Made by a program: the position numbers and the translations under genes. From Gloeomargarita lithophora Alchichica-D10 (lineage in GTDB: Bacteria; Cyanobacteriota; Cyanobacteriia; Gloeomargaritales; Gloeomargaritaceae), in contig NZ_CP017675.1 of NCBI RefSeq assembly GCF_001870225.1, positions 2,857,708-2,893,179 of the forward strand: DNA of 35,472 nucleotides. The letters are read 5' to 3'. This document shows, one piece after another, positions 23,027 through 31,599 of this stretch. The number at the start of each line of letters is the position of its first letter. Position 1 is the stretch's first letter. Under the pieces are notes generated by a model, which worked only from the letters and a program-made list of their open reading frames with translations, searched no databases and had not been told where the DNA came from.

Positions 23027-24607
23027 CTAACCATTCCCCAGGCGTTCGGCGACGAGGCGGGATAAATTTAACAAAACCTTGGCGGCCACCGGGGGATGGT
23101 ACTGCACGAGTTGCTCCATGGCACTGCGGCCTAAAATCACCACTTGGGTGGGGCTGAGGGCAATCACATCGGCAGTACGGCGGGCGCCGGTGATGAAGGC
23201 GACTTCCCCGACAATGCGCCCCGGTCCCAATAGGGCAATGGTGTTTCCCTGGGGGGCACGGACCTCCACCAGGCCGGTCTGAATGACGTATAAATCCTGG
23301 CCGAGGTCGTTGGCTTGAATCAGGGGTTCCCCGGCTTGGTAGGTGGCGCAAGTACCGGTTTGGAGGACGATACTGGAATCTTCGGCGGACAAACCTTCTA
23401 AAAATACGACGGCACCGGCGGCGGGTTCCCATTGGGCACTTAGGCATCCCCACAGGGCTTTGAGGAGCCATTCGGCCACGCCTACGGAGTTCAGGTTTTG
23501 GGGCACGGGGGCTTGGCTGTGCAATTCGTTGACTTGGGTTTGGGCTTGTTGGAGGCGGTCGGCGAGGGTGTCCAGGAGTTCTTTTTGGAGGGTGTAGGTG
23601 GCCTGCCAACGGGCGTAGTCCTGGGTGTTTTGTTGCCAGGTGGCTTGGTGTTGCGCCAACTCCTGGGTGAGTTCCTGGGCGGTTTGTTCGCTGAGGACAA
23701 GTCGGGCTTCCTGGGCTTGCAGGTCGGCCTGTTCCTGTTGCAGGTGGGCTTGTTGCTGTTGGTAAAGGGTTTGGGCTTGTTGCCAATAGTTTTGCATTTG
23801 GGTTTGCAACCAATCCCAACCGGGGGGCGCCGGTTGTTGACCGGTTTGACACAGCAAAGTCAGTTCCCGGCAGAGCTGGTGCCAGCGGAGTTGGTCGTTT
23901 TGGTAGGCCTGTTGGTGGCGGGCGAGATTGCGTAGGTATTGGTCGGGGGGCGGGCTGGTGGGGTGGTGCAGGGTACGCAGGTGGTCAATGTGGGTCTGGA
24001 GTTGGGCGGCCTGTTGCTTGATCTGCTCGAAAAGCGGTTCTAATGGCACCGCCGGGGTAGGGGTTTCCCTGGCAAAGGTCGCACCCGTGGGGGCAGGGAA
24101 GGTTTGGGCGAGAATGTACTGCACCAAGTACTGTTGGGATTGCAGGAGGTATTCTTGGTTTTGGATTTGTTCGGCCAAAAAACGCACCAGGGTACGGCGG
24201 CTATTCAATTCCCCCCGCAGTTGCCCCAGGGTGGTTTGGTGTTGTTGCCATGCCTGCTGGGTGTGCGCCCATTGTGCCATTTGCCCCTGGTAAGGGCGGT
24301 ATTGCTCCTCCAACCAGGTCGCCCGGTCTTGCAGTTGGTGCCGTTGTTGGGCCACCAGGGAGGTCTGCAAATTCAGCAGGGTTTGCAATGCCGCCAGGGA
24401 ATGGGTGGCACCGGGAAGCGTCACGGGCAGGTAGGTATCGCTCTCCACCCACACCAAACTGCCGGGAGTCATGTCCGGGGGTAACGCCATCGCCGGGGTG
24501 ACCGGGGGGCGGGAAACCGCTACCCAACCGGTGGTGTCCGCCTGAACCAGCGGCTGGATGACCAACCCAGTCTCACCGGCGCCGACCAAACCCAAGTATC
24601 GTTCCAT
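23027..24607 (-). CDS. Coiled-coil protein with C-terminal cyclic-nucleotide-binding domain (HmpF-like N-terminus?)
   Basis: A 526-residue protein in three parts. Residues 1-75 form a small domain (YLGLVGAGETGLVIQPL...TGWVAV...GSLVWVESD). Residues about 80-370 are Gln-rich coiled coil. Residues about 405-520 are a cyclic-nucleotide-binding domain. The phosphate-binding cassette GEVAFITGARRTADV keeps the Glu and the second-position Arg that bind cAMP phosphate and ribose, so binding is plausible. The N-terminal part and the QEYLLQSQQYLVQYIL stretch recall the pilus motility protein HmpF, but weakly. It starts at the stop of the LapA-type gene (TAATG) and ends the signalling operon. Confidence 0.85.
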   Translation of the reverse strand: MERYLGLVGAGETGLVIQPLVQADTTGWVAVSRPPVTPAMALPPDMTPGSLVWVESDTYLPVTLPGATHSLAALQTLLNLQTSLVAQQRHQLQDRATWLEEQYRPYQGQMAQWAHTQQAWQQHQTTLGQLRGELNSRRTLVRFLAEQIQNQEYLLQSQQYLVQYILAQTFPAPTGATFARETPTPAVPLEPLFEQIKQQAAQLQTHIDHLRTLHHPTSPPPDQYLRNLARHQQAYQNDQLRWHQLCRELTLLCQTGQQPAPPGWDWLQTQMQNYWQQAQTLYQQQQAHLQQEQADLQAQEARLVLSEQTAQELTQELAQHQATWQQNTQDYARWQATYTLQKELLDTLADRLQQAQTQVNELHSQAPVPQNLNSVGVAEWLLKALWGCLSAQWEPAAGAVVFLEGLSAEDSSIVLQTGTCATYQAGEPLIQANDLGQDLYVIQTGLVEVRAPQGNTIALLGPGRIVGEVAFITGARRTADVIALSPTQVVILGRSAMEQLVQYHPPVAAKVLLNLSRLVAERLGNG

Positions 24608-24930
24608 TAACCAGCGGTTTCCTCCACCGGGCCAGGAAGGGAGGGTTGTTGGCGGTATTGTTCAATATCTTTTTCCAGGGAAGCAATTTTCTGATCCCGC
24701 CGCCATAGTTCCCGCCGGGCGATAAACCAACGCTGAAACTGGTTCCAGATGCCAAACAACCACGCCAGGGTCGCCCCCACCCCCATGGCCATGATCAATT
24801 CCACCGCCAGGGGATAGCTCACCGTGTAGGAGCCGACCAGATGCACGGTGGCGGATTCCATATTCTGCAAACTGAAAAAAACCAGTGCCAAGCAGAAGGC
24901 GAAAATCAAAGCGGCGTTAATCTGCACCAT
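24607..24930 (-). CDS. LapA-domain (DUF1049) membrane protein
   Basis: A 107-residue protein from ATG 24930 (MVQINAALIFAFCLALV), preceded by GAGGTGGG; an in-frame GTG at 24939 is less likely. Two membrane segments (about 3-20 and 41-62) are separated by the short loop FFSLQNMESATVHLVGSYTVSYPLAVELI, the LapA/DUF1049 signature. A charged helical tail follows (ARRELWRRDQKIASLEKDIEQYR). LapA acts in lipopolysaccharide assembly in enterobacteria; the cyanobacterial role is unknown. It shares one base with the next gene's start and lies 62 bases after the NUDIX gene. Confidence 0.88.
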   Translation of the reverse strand: MVQINAALIFAFCLALVFFSLQNMESATVHLVGSYTVSYPLAVELIMAMGVGATLAWLFGIWNQFQRWFIARRELWRRDQKIASLEKDIEQYRQQPSLPGPVEETAG

Positions 24931-24992
24931 AAGACCCACCTCGTAGGTTACCGATTATAGGGTATCAGGGTTCCTGCCAACCCCCTGAGTTC

Positions 24993-25556
24993 TCAACGTT
25001 CCTTAAAATCTGCCCCCCCCCAAAACCGCCGTGCCAAAAAGAAACTGGCGATGGTCTTGGCATCTACCCCCTCGCCCCGGTCAATGGCCGCTTGCAATGC
25101 CTGGGGAGAAAGCAACACCACGGCGATGTCCTCATCCGCATCCTGGTCGGGTGGGTGGGCCAGGGGAGCCAAATCCGTGGCGAGATAGGCATAAATCACC
25201 TCATCCGAATAACCGGGTGCCAGGAAAAATTCCCCCAGGGAACGCCAGGTATGCGCCCGATAGCCGGTTTCCTCCTGGAGTTCCCGCTGAATTGTGGTGA
25301 GCGGGTCTTCCCCCCCCTCCACCGTACCCGCCGGAAATTCCAGCAGTCGCCCCTGGGCAGCAAACCGATACTGGCGCACCAACACCAACTGCCCTTCTGG
25401 CGTAATGGGCACGGCCAAAGCCCCCCCCGGATGGCGCACACAGTCCCATTCCCCCTCCACGCCGTTGGGCAGGCGCAGGCGGTTGACCTCGTAGCGAAAC
25501 TTGCGCCCCTGCACCCAGAGCCGTTTCTGCACCAGTTCCGGCGGTTCGTTGCCCAT
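24993..25556 (-). CDS. NUDIX hydrolase, ADP-ribose pyrophosphatase type
   Basis: A 187-residue NUDIX enzyme. The Nudix box is intact (GTVEGGEDPLTTIQRELQEETGY, pattern Gx5Ex7REUxEExGU) at about residues 77-99, which supplies the metal-binding glutamates. The preceding LVRQYRFAAQGRLLEFPAG and the later APGYSDEVIYAYLATDL are typical of the ADP-ribose/sugar-nucleotide pyrophosphatase group. Substrate is inferred. Its ATG shares one base with the TGA of the upstream kinase gene (TGATG), so translation is coupled to a signalling protein. Confidence 0.93.
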   Translation of the reverse strand: MGNEPPELVQKRLWVQGRKFRYEVNRLRLPNGVEGEWDCVRHPGGALAVPITPEGQLVLVRQYRFAAQGRLLEFPAGTVEGGEDPLTTIQRELQEETGYRAHTWRSLGEFFLAPGYSDEVIYAYLATDLAPLAHPPDQDADEDIAVVLLSPQALQAAIDRGEGVDAKTIASFFLARRFWGGADFKER

Positions 25557-27238
25557 CAGGAGGGGAGTCCTTTAGTACGCCGTTGCTCCAGCCATTGGCG
25601 TACTATGGGCACCTGGGCAATGTCCCGCAGGACATCGGCAACACAGGCATACCGTTCTTTGCAATGTTGCCGCACCATTTTTTCCAGAACATTGGCTGTG
25701 GCGACACTCACCGCCCCCCCGGTCAGGAGGAGTCGCCAGTCCAATTCCCCCCGCTCCGGGTGTAGTTCAATTTGCTCCAGGGTTTGCCCCGTCAAGGCTT
25801 GCAGGGCGATCATCCCCACGGCGTAAATATCACTGCTAAACACGGGCTGACCCATACATTGTTCAATCGGGGCATAGCCCATCGTCCCCACGGAAACCGT
25901 CTGGTTGCGGGTGATGTGCTCCGGGGTGAGGCTGGCCTCTAAGCATTTCACAATCCCAAAATCAATCAACACCAGTTTACAGTCGCTGGTGCGGCGGATG
26001 ATATTGTCCGGTTTCACATCCCGGTGGATCACCCGGTTGGCGTGGACAAATTCCAAAATTTTGAGAATGCTAATCACCAAATTTAACACCTGGGGTTCGG
26101 GTAACGGTTGCCCGGGGTGGAGTTCCTGGCTGAGACTTTCCCCCTCGATGTATTCCTGCACCAGGTAAAACTGCTCTTCCTGTTCAAAATAGGCCAACAG
26201 GCGGGGAATTTGGTCGTGGGCACCCAATTTTTCCAGGGTTTCGGCTTCCGTGTTAAACAGGCGGCGGGCGGTGGCAGAAATTTCCGCATGGGGGGGCGTG
26301 GGACGCAGTTGTTTGACCACACACAGGGGTTCCCCTGGCCGGTGGGTATCCTGCGCCAGGTAGGTCATGCCAAAGCCCCCCTGTCCCAACAGGCGTACCA
26401 TGCGGTACCGGTGGGCAAGCAGGTTGGGGTCAGACCATTCCACCGGAGTTTGGGTGGCCGCTACCGTCGCCAGTTGGGCTTCAATCCGCGCCAGAGCGAC
26501 GGCAAAATCAATCGGTTTGGTGATGTAGTCGTTCGCCCCCAACCGAAATGCCTCCACCATGTCCTCGCTCTGGCTCCGGGCGGTGGCCATGATCACCGGC
26601 AGTTGCGCCTGGGAATAGGTTTGGCGTAACCGCTCCAGGGTCGCCAGCCCCCCCATCCCCGGCATCATCACATCCAACAGCACCAGGTCGAATTTTGCCT
26701 GGGCAATCCGTTCCAGAGCCGCTTCCCCACTCTCCACCGCCTCCACCCCGTAGCCCTGGCGTAGCAACCGGCGCGACAGCATATCCCGGTTGTCGGCGTT
26801 ATCATCCACGATCAGCAGGCTGGCCTTGGGGGGGGCGGGTGAAGCGGGTTGGGATTCTGGTGGGAGGAGGGGTTCCTTGCCCAGCAGGGCGTGAATTTTC
26901 CCCAGCAACCGCTCCAACTCCACGGGCTTGGTGTCGTAGTCGTCACAACCGGCGGCTAAGGCTTTTTCCCGATCGCCCCCCATCGCATGGGCGGTCAAAG
27001 CAATCACCGGGATATGGCGGGTGGTGGCATTGTCCTTCAAAATGCGGGTGGCCTCCCACCCATCCAGCCCTGGTAGGCTCAAGTCCATCAGGATCAGATG
27101 GGGCAGGTGTTGTTGCGCCATATCCACCCCCATTTGCCCATCCGTGGCGGTGACCACCTGAAACCCCTTGCGTTGCAGGCGGCGCAGGAGCATATCCCGA
27201 TTGAGTTCGTTGTCCTCGACGATCAACAGGGTGTGCAT
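25556..27238 (-). CDS. Ser/Thr protein kinase with two N-terminal receiver domains
   Basis: A 560-residue protein with two REC domains and a Hanks-type kinase. REC1 (about 1-120) has phospho-acceptor Asp52 and Lys104. REC2 (about 139-255) has Asp189 and Lys241. The kinase domain (about 278-545) has the glycine loop GQGGFGMTYLA, Lys309, HRDVKPDN at 405-412 and DFG at 426-428, so all catalytic residues are present. This design lets an aspartyl phosphorelay control Ser/Thr phosphorylation. It starts 3 bases after the stop of the hybrid histidine kinase, its likely phosphodonor, and overlaps the NUDIX start by 1 base. Confidence 0.94.
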   Translation of the reverse strand: MHTLLIVEDNELNRDMLLRRLQRKGFQVVTATDGQMGVDMAQQHLPHLILMDLSLPGLDGWEATRILKDNATTRHIPVIALTAHAMGGDREKALAAGCDDYDTKPVELERLLGKIHALLGKEPLLPPESQPASPAPPKASLLIVDDNADNRDMLSRRLLRQGYGVEAVESGEAALERIAQAKFDLVLLDVMMPGMGGLATLERLRQTYSQAQLPVIMATARSQSEDMVEAFRLGANDYITKPIDFAVALARIEAQLATVAATQTPVEWSDPNLLAHRYRMVRLLGQGGFGMTYLAQDTHRPGEPLCVVKQLRPTPPHAEISATARRLFNTEAETLEKLGAHDQIPRLLAYFEQEEQFYLVQEYIEGESLSQELHPGQPLPEPQVLNLVISILKILEFVHANRVIHRDVKPDNIIRRTSDCKLVLIDFGIVKCLEASLTPEHITRNQTVSVGTMGYAPIEQCMGQPVFSSDIYAVGMIALQALTGQTLEQIELHPERGELDWRLLLTGGAVSVATANVLEKMVRQHCKERYACVADVLRDIAQVPIVRQWLEQRRTKGLPS

Positions 27239-27241
27239 GGG

Positions 27242-29962
27242 TTAGCTCGCCTGACCGGTTTGCAAAGCCTGGAGCAACAATTCCCGCACCGAAGCCAAGA
27301 GCCGCTCCAGGTTAAATTGCCCCTTTTGCCAAATTTGCTGTACTGAGTGTTGCAGGTGTTGCCGTTCCATGAGGGTGAGTTCCTTGGCAGTGATCACAAT
27401 CACCGGAATTTTTTGCCATGCCTCATTCTGGCGCAATTGCTCCACCACCGCAAACCCATCTACCTCTGGCATCATTAGGTCAAGCAGAATCACATCCGGG
27501 GGATTGTCGGCCAGTGCCTCTAAGGCCAACCGCCCATTGGCCGCCGTTTGTACCTGCCAGCCCTGTTTGTGCAGTACCCGCTCCAGCATCTCCCGGGTGT
27601 CCGGGTCATCCTCCACCACCAGCACCCGCTGTCCCTGGGTTTGGTAGCGTTGCAAAATCCCCACCAGGCGCTCCCGGTCAATGGGTTTGGTAAGATAATC
27701 CGTCGCCCCCAGGGCAAACCCCACCTTCTGGTCATCCACCATCGAAAGAATAATCACCGGAATGCTACACAGTTCCGGGTCGGCCTTCAATTCCGCCAAC
27801 ACCGACCAGCCACTCACATCCGGCATCATCACATCCAAGGTAATCGCCTGGGGCCGAATTTCCCGAGCCAAGCTCACCACCCGCGCCCCCTCCGTGGTCA
27901 CCACCACTTCAAAACCTTCCTTGGTCAAAAATCGCTGGAGCAAATCCCCCACCTGGGGGTCATCATCCACCACCAGCACCCGCCGATTGCCGGTTCCCGT
28001 GGGTAAAATCTCCCCCAGGGGCGCGCCTGGGTTCAAAATCGGCAACTGCACCGTGAAGGTCGTCCCTGCCCCCGGCGCACTCTCGACCGTGATTTCGCCC
28101 CCCATCAGGTGACAAAACCGCCGACTGATCGCCAACCCCAACCCCGTGCCCCCATACTTGCGGGTGGTGGAACTGTCCGCCTGGGTAAAGGCTTGGAACA
28201 GCTTATCCATCTGCTCCGGGGTCATGCCAATCCCCGTGTCCCGCACCTGCAACACCAGCCAATCCGCCCCCGTTTGGATTTGCCGCCTGCCGGTCAAAGT
28301 AACCGTGCCCCGTTCCGAAAATTTAGCCGCATTGCTCAGCAAATTTAACAATACCTGGCGCAATTTGGTCATATCCGTGTGGAGGAAGCCCAAATCCGCC
28401 GCCAAATCCAGGCGCAATTGGTTTTGGTTTTTGTGTAACAAAGGCATGGCCGTGGTCACCACCTCCCGCACCAGGTCGGATATGGCGAAGGTTTCCAGGT
28501 ATAAATCCATCCGCCCCGCTTCGATTTTAGAAATATCTAAAATATCGTTAATTAAGGCTAATAAATGCTTGCCCGCCCCCCGAATTTTTTCCAAATCGGG
28601 AATCATTTCCTCTTGGTTGGTATCTTCGGCGGTTTCTTGCAAAATCTCGCTGTAGCCAATGATGGCATTCAACGGGGTACGCAGTTCGTGGCTCATATTG
28701 GCCAAAAATTGACTCTTGGCTTGATTGGCCTGCTCGGCGGCCTCCCGTGCCCGTTGCTGTTCCTCGTGGTAGCGCCGCTCCGTAATATCCCGCAGATTGA
28801 CAATCACCCCCCGCACCACCTGATCCGCCAGCAAATTATTAAAAATTCCCTCCAAATATCGCCCACTTTGATCCTGGTGTTGGACGGCAAATTCCTGGGG
28901 CTTACTCACCCCCGGTTGACCACCCACCTGGGCGAATTGCGCCTGCACCTGGGCTTTTTGGGGTAACGCCACCAGTGACCAGAGGGGCTGTCCCAGCAAT
29001 TGGGCGGGCGGGTAACCCAAAAGACTCGTCACCGAGGGGCTACTATAGCGAATTTTTCCCTCCCCATCCAGGATCAGTACCATATCCGAGGCGTGTTCGA
29101 GCAAAGCCCGAAAATACCGCTCCCGTGCCTGAATTTGCGCCTGCGCCTGTTGCAAGCCCTCATCTCTGGCCACCAATTCCTGAATCATCTGCTCAAAACT
29201 ATGCGCCAACTTTCCCGGTTCGCGCCCTTGGCGGGTCAACCGTTGCAATTCCCCCTGCACCGCCGCCGCCTGCTCCGGGTTAAAGTCTTGCCCCAACCGC
29301 CGCATCACCTGCACCAACCGGCTAATGGGGCGAATCACCGTCTGCCGGAGCAACCAATTCAAAATCAACAAGACCACCGCAAACACCGCCACCAATTTCA
29401 GCATCACCGCCCCCAACAACCCCTGGCTCCGGTCAAACACCTGTTGGGCGGGCAAGTAAATTATTTGTGCCGCCGCCACCTCCCCGGTGACCCGCAAGGG
29501 TTGGGCAGTATAAAATACCTGACCCGTGGGCAAAAATCCCGACAGTTCTTTTAATTCGGGATCGGTGCGAAATTGATTGACCAAACCCGTTTCAAATTCA
29601 TTGGCCTTGTCCTGGGGATTGGTGGGATTGGGGGTAGCTTCCTTATATCTGAAATCCTGATAGGGAGCCTGTTTTTGAAAATACTTAAATACCTCAGTTG
29701 CCCCGTAGTCCGGCACGGTTTGAGGGATAAATTGGGGACTTTTTCCCAATTGGTCTTTGAATAGGGGATTGATCTGTTCACTGGTGTAGGTTCGCACCCC
29801 GTTCATCATGGCAATTAGGGTTTGGGCTTGGCTGGCAATTTCCGTTTCGGCCTGCTGTTGTATCTGCGTGGAAAGCCCCACCCCCGCAATCACAATCCCA
29901 GTCACAAACACGAGGGTCAAAATGGCACTAAACAGGCCGCTAAGTTTAACAAATAACCACAT
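27242..29962 (-). CDS. Hybrid sensor histidine kinase (DUF3365-PAS-HisKA-HATPase-REC-REC)
   Basis: From ATG 29962 (MWLFVKLSGLFSAIL) the protein has 906 residues. It has a first membrane span at about 2-28, an extracytoplasmic DUF3365/Tll0287-like sensor at about 35-180, a second span at about 184-206 and a HAMP-like linker. A PAS domain lies at about 280-395, HisKA has phospho-His425 in MSHELRTP, and the ATPase domain keeps N, G1 and G2 boxes (NLLSNAAKF, DTGIGM, GTGLGLAI). Two receivers carry LDVMMPDVSG and LLDLMMPEVDG. The sensor has no cysteine, so no CxxCH haem site. An in-frame GTG at 30001 lies inside the adjoining MITE and is less likely the start. Confidence 0.93.
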   Translation of the reverse strand: MWLFVKLSGLFSAILTLVFVTGIVIAGVGLSTQIQQQAETEIASQAQTLIAMMNGVRTYTSEQINPLFKDQLGKSPQFIPQTVPDYGATEVFKYFQKQAPYQDFRYKEATPNPTNPQDKANEFETGLVNQFRTDPELKELSGFLPTGQVFYTAQPLRVTGEVAAAQIIYLPAQQVFDRSQGLLGAVMLKLVAVFAVVLLILNWLLRQTVIRPISRLVQVMRRLGQDFNPEQAAAVQGELQRLTRQGREPGKLAHSFEQMIQELVARDEGLQQAQAQIQARERYFRALLEHASDMVLILDGEGKIRYSSPSVTSLLGYPPAQLLGQPLWSLVALPQKAQVQAQFAQVGGQPGVSKPQEFAVQHQDQSGRYLEGIFNNLLADQVVRGVIVNLRDITERRYHEEQQRAREAAEQANQAKSQFLANMSHELRTPLNAIIGYSEILQETAEDTNQEEMIPDLEKIRGAGKHLLALINDILDISKIEAGRMDLYLETFAISDLVREVVTTAMPLLHKNQNQLRLDLAADLGFLHTDMTKLRQVLLNLLSNAAKFSERGTVTLTGRRQIQTGADWLVLQVRDTGIGMTPEQMDKLFQAFTQADSSTTRKYGGTGLGLAISRRFCHLMGGEITVESAPGAGTTFTVQLPILNPGAPLGEILPTGTGNRRVLVVDDDPQVGDLLQRFLTKEGFEVVVTTEGARVVSLAREIRPQAITLDVMMPDVSGWSVLAELKADPELCSIPVIILSMVDDQKVGFALGATDYLTKPIDRERLVGILQRYQTQGQRVLVVEDDPDTREMLERVLHKQGWQVQTAANGRLALEALADNPPDVILLDLMMPEVDGFAVVEQLRQNEAWQKIPVIVITAKELTLMERQHLQHSVQQIWQKGQFNLERLLASVRELLLQALQTGQAS

Positions 29963-29989
29963 AACCCAGGGCAACCAATAACTGCTACC

Positions 29990-29995
29990 ACTATA
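29990..29995 (-). promoter_or_regulatory. Candidate -10 box at a MITE junction
   Basis: On the minus strand TATAGT sits exactly at the join between the MITE end (GAGGTGTCC) and host DNA, 27 bases before the hybrid kinase ATG. It is one base from the TATAAT consensus. No clear -35 box is seen within the MITE. NtcA-like or other operator sequences were not found. Confidence 0.3.
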
Positions 29996-30102
29996 GGACA
30001 CCTCTATTTATTTACACCACCAGAAAGTCATCTCGCTGGAATGCCGGTATTACCGAGAACCAGGTGCGGGGGTGCCCCGGCGACCTATTTTTAGAAGTGT
30101 CC
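29996..30102. mobile_element. MITE with GGACACCTCTA ends between GST and hybrid kinase genes
   Basis: The left end is GGACACCTCTATTTATTTAC, the right end CCTATTTTTAGAAGTGTCC, flanked by TATA on one side and GATA on the other. Inside are CATCTCGCTGGAATGCCGGTATTACC, the palindromic CCGG region and a G-rich core. It is about 107 bp, shorter than the copy at 19922 by the nested repeat and some core sequence. Confidence 0.75.
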
Positions 30103-30132
30103 GATAGTCGGAACGCCTGGATTTTTCCTACC

Positions 30133-30684
30133 CTAACCCGCCATCGCCTTTTGGAAGGCCGTCCGCCCGCCACACCGTTGCAAATAAGCCCCAATCGCCG
30201 GGTAGGGACTGAAATCCAACCCAAACATCTGCACCGCAAACCCCAAAATTGACCCCAAGGCCACATCCGCCACCGTCAATTCTGCCCCGGTGATGTATGC
30301 CTGGTCACTCAAAATCTGTTGCAAAGGCGGCAAAAGTTTGCCCATTTCCGGCTCCCGTTTGTCCCCCTGCGCCAGGGCTTGCACCAGGGTCGAATTGCTA
30401 AACAAAACCCACTGATAAATCGCTCCCCGTTGCCCCACATCGGCGGGCAGGTGGCCGTACTTATCTGCTAAGTACAATAAAATCGCCCCCGACTCCCACA
30501 CCACCGTCTCCCCGTCCACCAGGGCAGGGACTTTCCCCATCGGGTTAATCCCTAAATAATCCGCCTGCCGGTGCGCTCCCGCCGCCATATCCAGGCACAC
30601 AAATTCGTAGGGAGTTTGCAATTCCTCCAAATACCAGGCGACAATCATCGCCCGGGAGCGGGTTCCCCCGTAGAGTTTTAGCAT
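30133..30684 (-). CDS. Glutathione S-transferase family protein
   Basis: A 183-residue GST. The thioredoxin-like N-terminal domain (about 1-75) reads MLKLYGGTRSRAMIVAWYLEELQTPYEF, with the glutathione-site segment NPMGKVPALVDG and ESGAILLYLADKYG. The all-helical C-terminal domain contains the N-capping motif region LTVADVALGSIL. It resembles the beta/maleylacetoacetate-isomerase-like group; the substrate is unknown. It lies directly downstream of psaM (20 bases) and upstream of the MITE that precedes the signalling operon. Confidence 0.93.
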   Translation of the reverse strand: MLKLYGGTRSRAMIVAWYLEELQTPYEFVCLDMAAGAHRQADYLGINPMGKVPALVDGETVVWESGAILLYLADKYGHLPADVGQRGAIYQWVLFSNSTLVQALAQGDKREPEMGKLLPPLQQILSDQAYITGAELTVADVALGSILGFAVQMFGLDFSPYPAIGAYLQRCGGRTAFQKAMAG

Positions 30685-30704
30685 CGTATTTGGTTCAACA
30701 ACTG

Positions 30705-30800
30705 CTATTTATACAAAGCCAAACCCAACCGCAGAGCCATCACCAACGGCAATAAAGCCACCACCATCGCCGCAAATACCTGGGTATCTGAAAGTTCCAT
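30705..30800 (-). CDS. psaM: Photosystem I reaction centre subunit XII
   Basis: PsaM is a single-span thylakoid protein that helps stabilise the photosystem I trimer. The 31-codon frame from ATG 30800 reads MELSDTQVFAAMVVALLPLV and ends LGLALYK before TAG. This matches PsaM in length, in the LSDTQ opening, in the single hydrophobic span ending in LLP, and in the final LYK. Such a short frame is easily missed in automated annotation. GGGGGATG lies just upstream. It shares direction with the GST gene and diverges from terC. Confidence 0.92.
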   Translation of the reverse strand: MELSDTQVFAAMVVALLPLVMALRLGLALYK

Positions 30801-30900
30801 TTGGGCATCCCCCGCAACAACATTCCCTCAATACTGTGCCGGAAACGGTCGCCCAATGCACCAATCTGTTACATTATGAAATACTGTGTCAGAAAAATCC

Positions 30901-31599
30901 ATGCTTGACCAATTGATCGAACTACCCCAACAATTTGGGTTGCAAACCCTGATTATCATTGGGATTTTAATTTTATTAGAAGCAGTACTTTCTGCTGACA
31001 ATGCCATTGCACTGGCCGCCATTGTCCAGGGACTCCACGACCCCAAACTGGAGCAACAAGCCCTGAATTGGGGGTTAGGTGCGGCGTTTATTCTCCGCAT
31101 TTTGTTAATTTTAACCGCCACCTGGGTCTTAAAGTTTCCCCTGGTTTCGATTGCGGGGGGATTGTATTTGCTGTGGTTGGCATTCAGCTATGTGCGTACC
31201 CGCGGCGAAGCAGAAACAGGTAAAGAAAAAACCATGACCCCGGTGGAATCAATTTGGCAGGTAATTCCCACCTTAGCCCTCACGGATTTGGCCTTTTCTT
31301 TGGATAGCATTACCACCGCCATTGCCGTAGCGGAAGAAACCTGGTTAGTTCTACTGGGCGGGGTGATTGGCATTATTGCTTTACGATTTTTAGCGGGTTT
31401 ATTCATTCGTTGGCTGGAGATTTACACCCATCTCCAGGATGCGGGTTATGCCACGGTGGTTGTAGTGGGCATCCGCTTACTGGTTAAAGCGGTTCGCCCG
31501 GAATTGATTCCCCCGGAATGGGTAACCACGAGTTTGATTTTACTCCTGTTTGTGTGGGGTTTTTCTCAGAAGAATCCTGAGGCTCCCATTTCTTCTTGA
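30901..31599 (+). CDS. terC: TerC-family integral membrane protein
   Basis: TerC-family proteins have about seven membrane spans and are linked to metal-ion (notably manganese) efflux or to membrane-protein insertion in thylakoids. From ATG 30901 (MLDQLIELPQQFGLQTL) the protein has 232 residues; a GTG at 30886 would add five. The two conserved acidic motifs are present: LEAVLSADNAIALAA near the N-terminus and LTDLAFSLDSITTA in the second half. The name comes from tellurite operons, but a photosynthetic role is more likely here. The next gene starts directly after its stop. Confidence 0.92.
   Translation: MLDQLIELPQQFGLQTLIIIGILILLEAVLSADNAIALAAIVQGLHDPKLEQQALNWGLGAAFILRILLILTATWVLKFPLVSIAGGLYLLWLAFSYVRTRGEAETGKEKTMTPVESIWQVIPTLALTDLAFSLDSITTAIAVAEETWLVLLGGVIGIIALRFLAGLFIRWLEIYTHLQDAGYATVVVVGIRLLVKAVRPELIPPEWVTTSLILLLFVWGFSQKNPEAPISS

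Noticed and set aside
23007-23852. 281-codon minus-strand frame overlapping the cNMP gene
   Set aside because: Composition is Pro/Arg/His-rich with no domain; the alternative frame carries a clear cyclic-nucleotide-binding domain and coiled coil.
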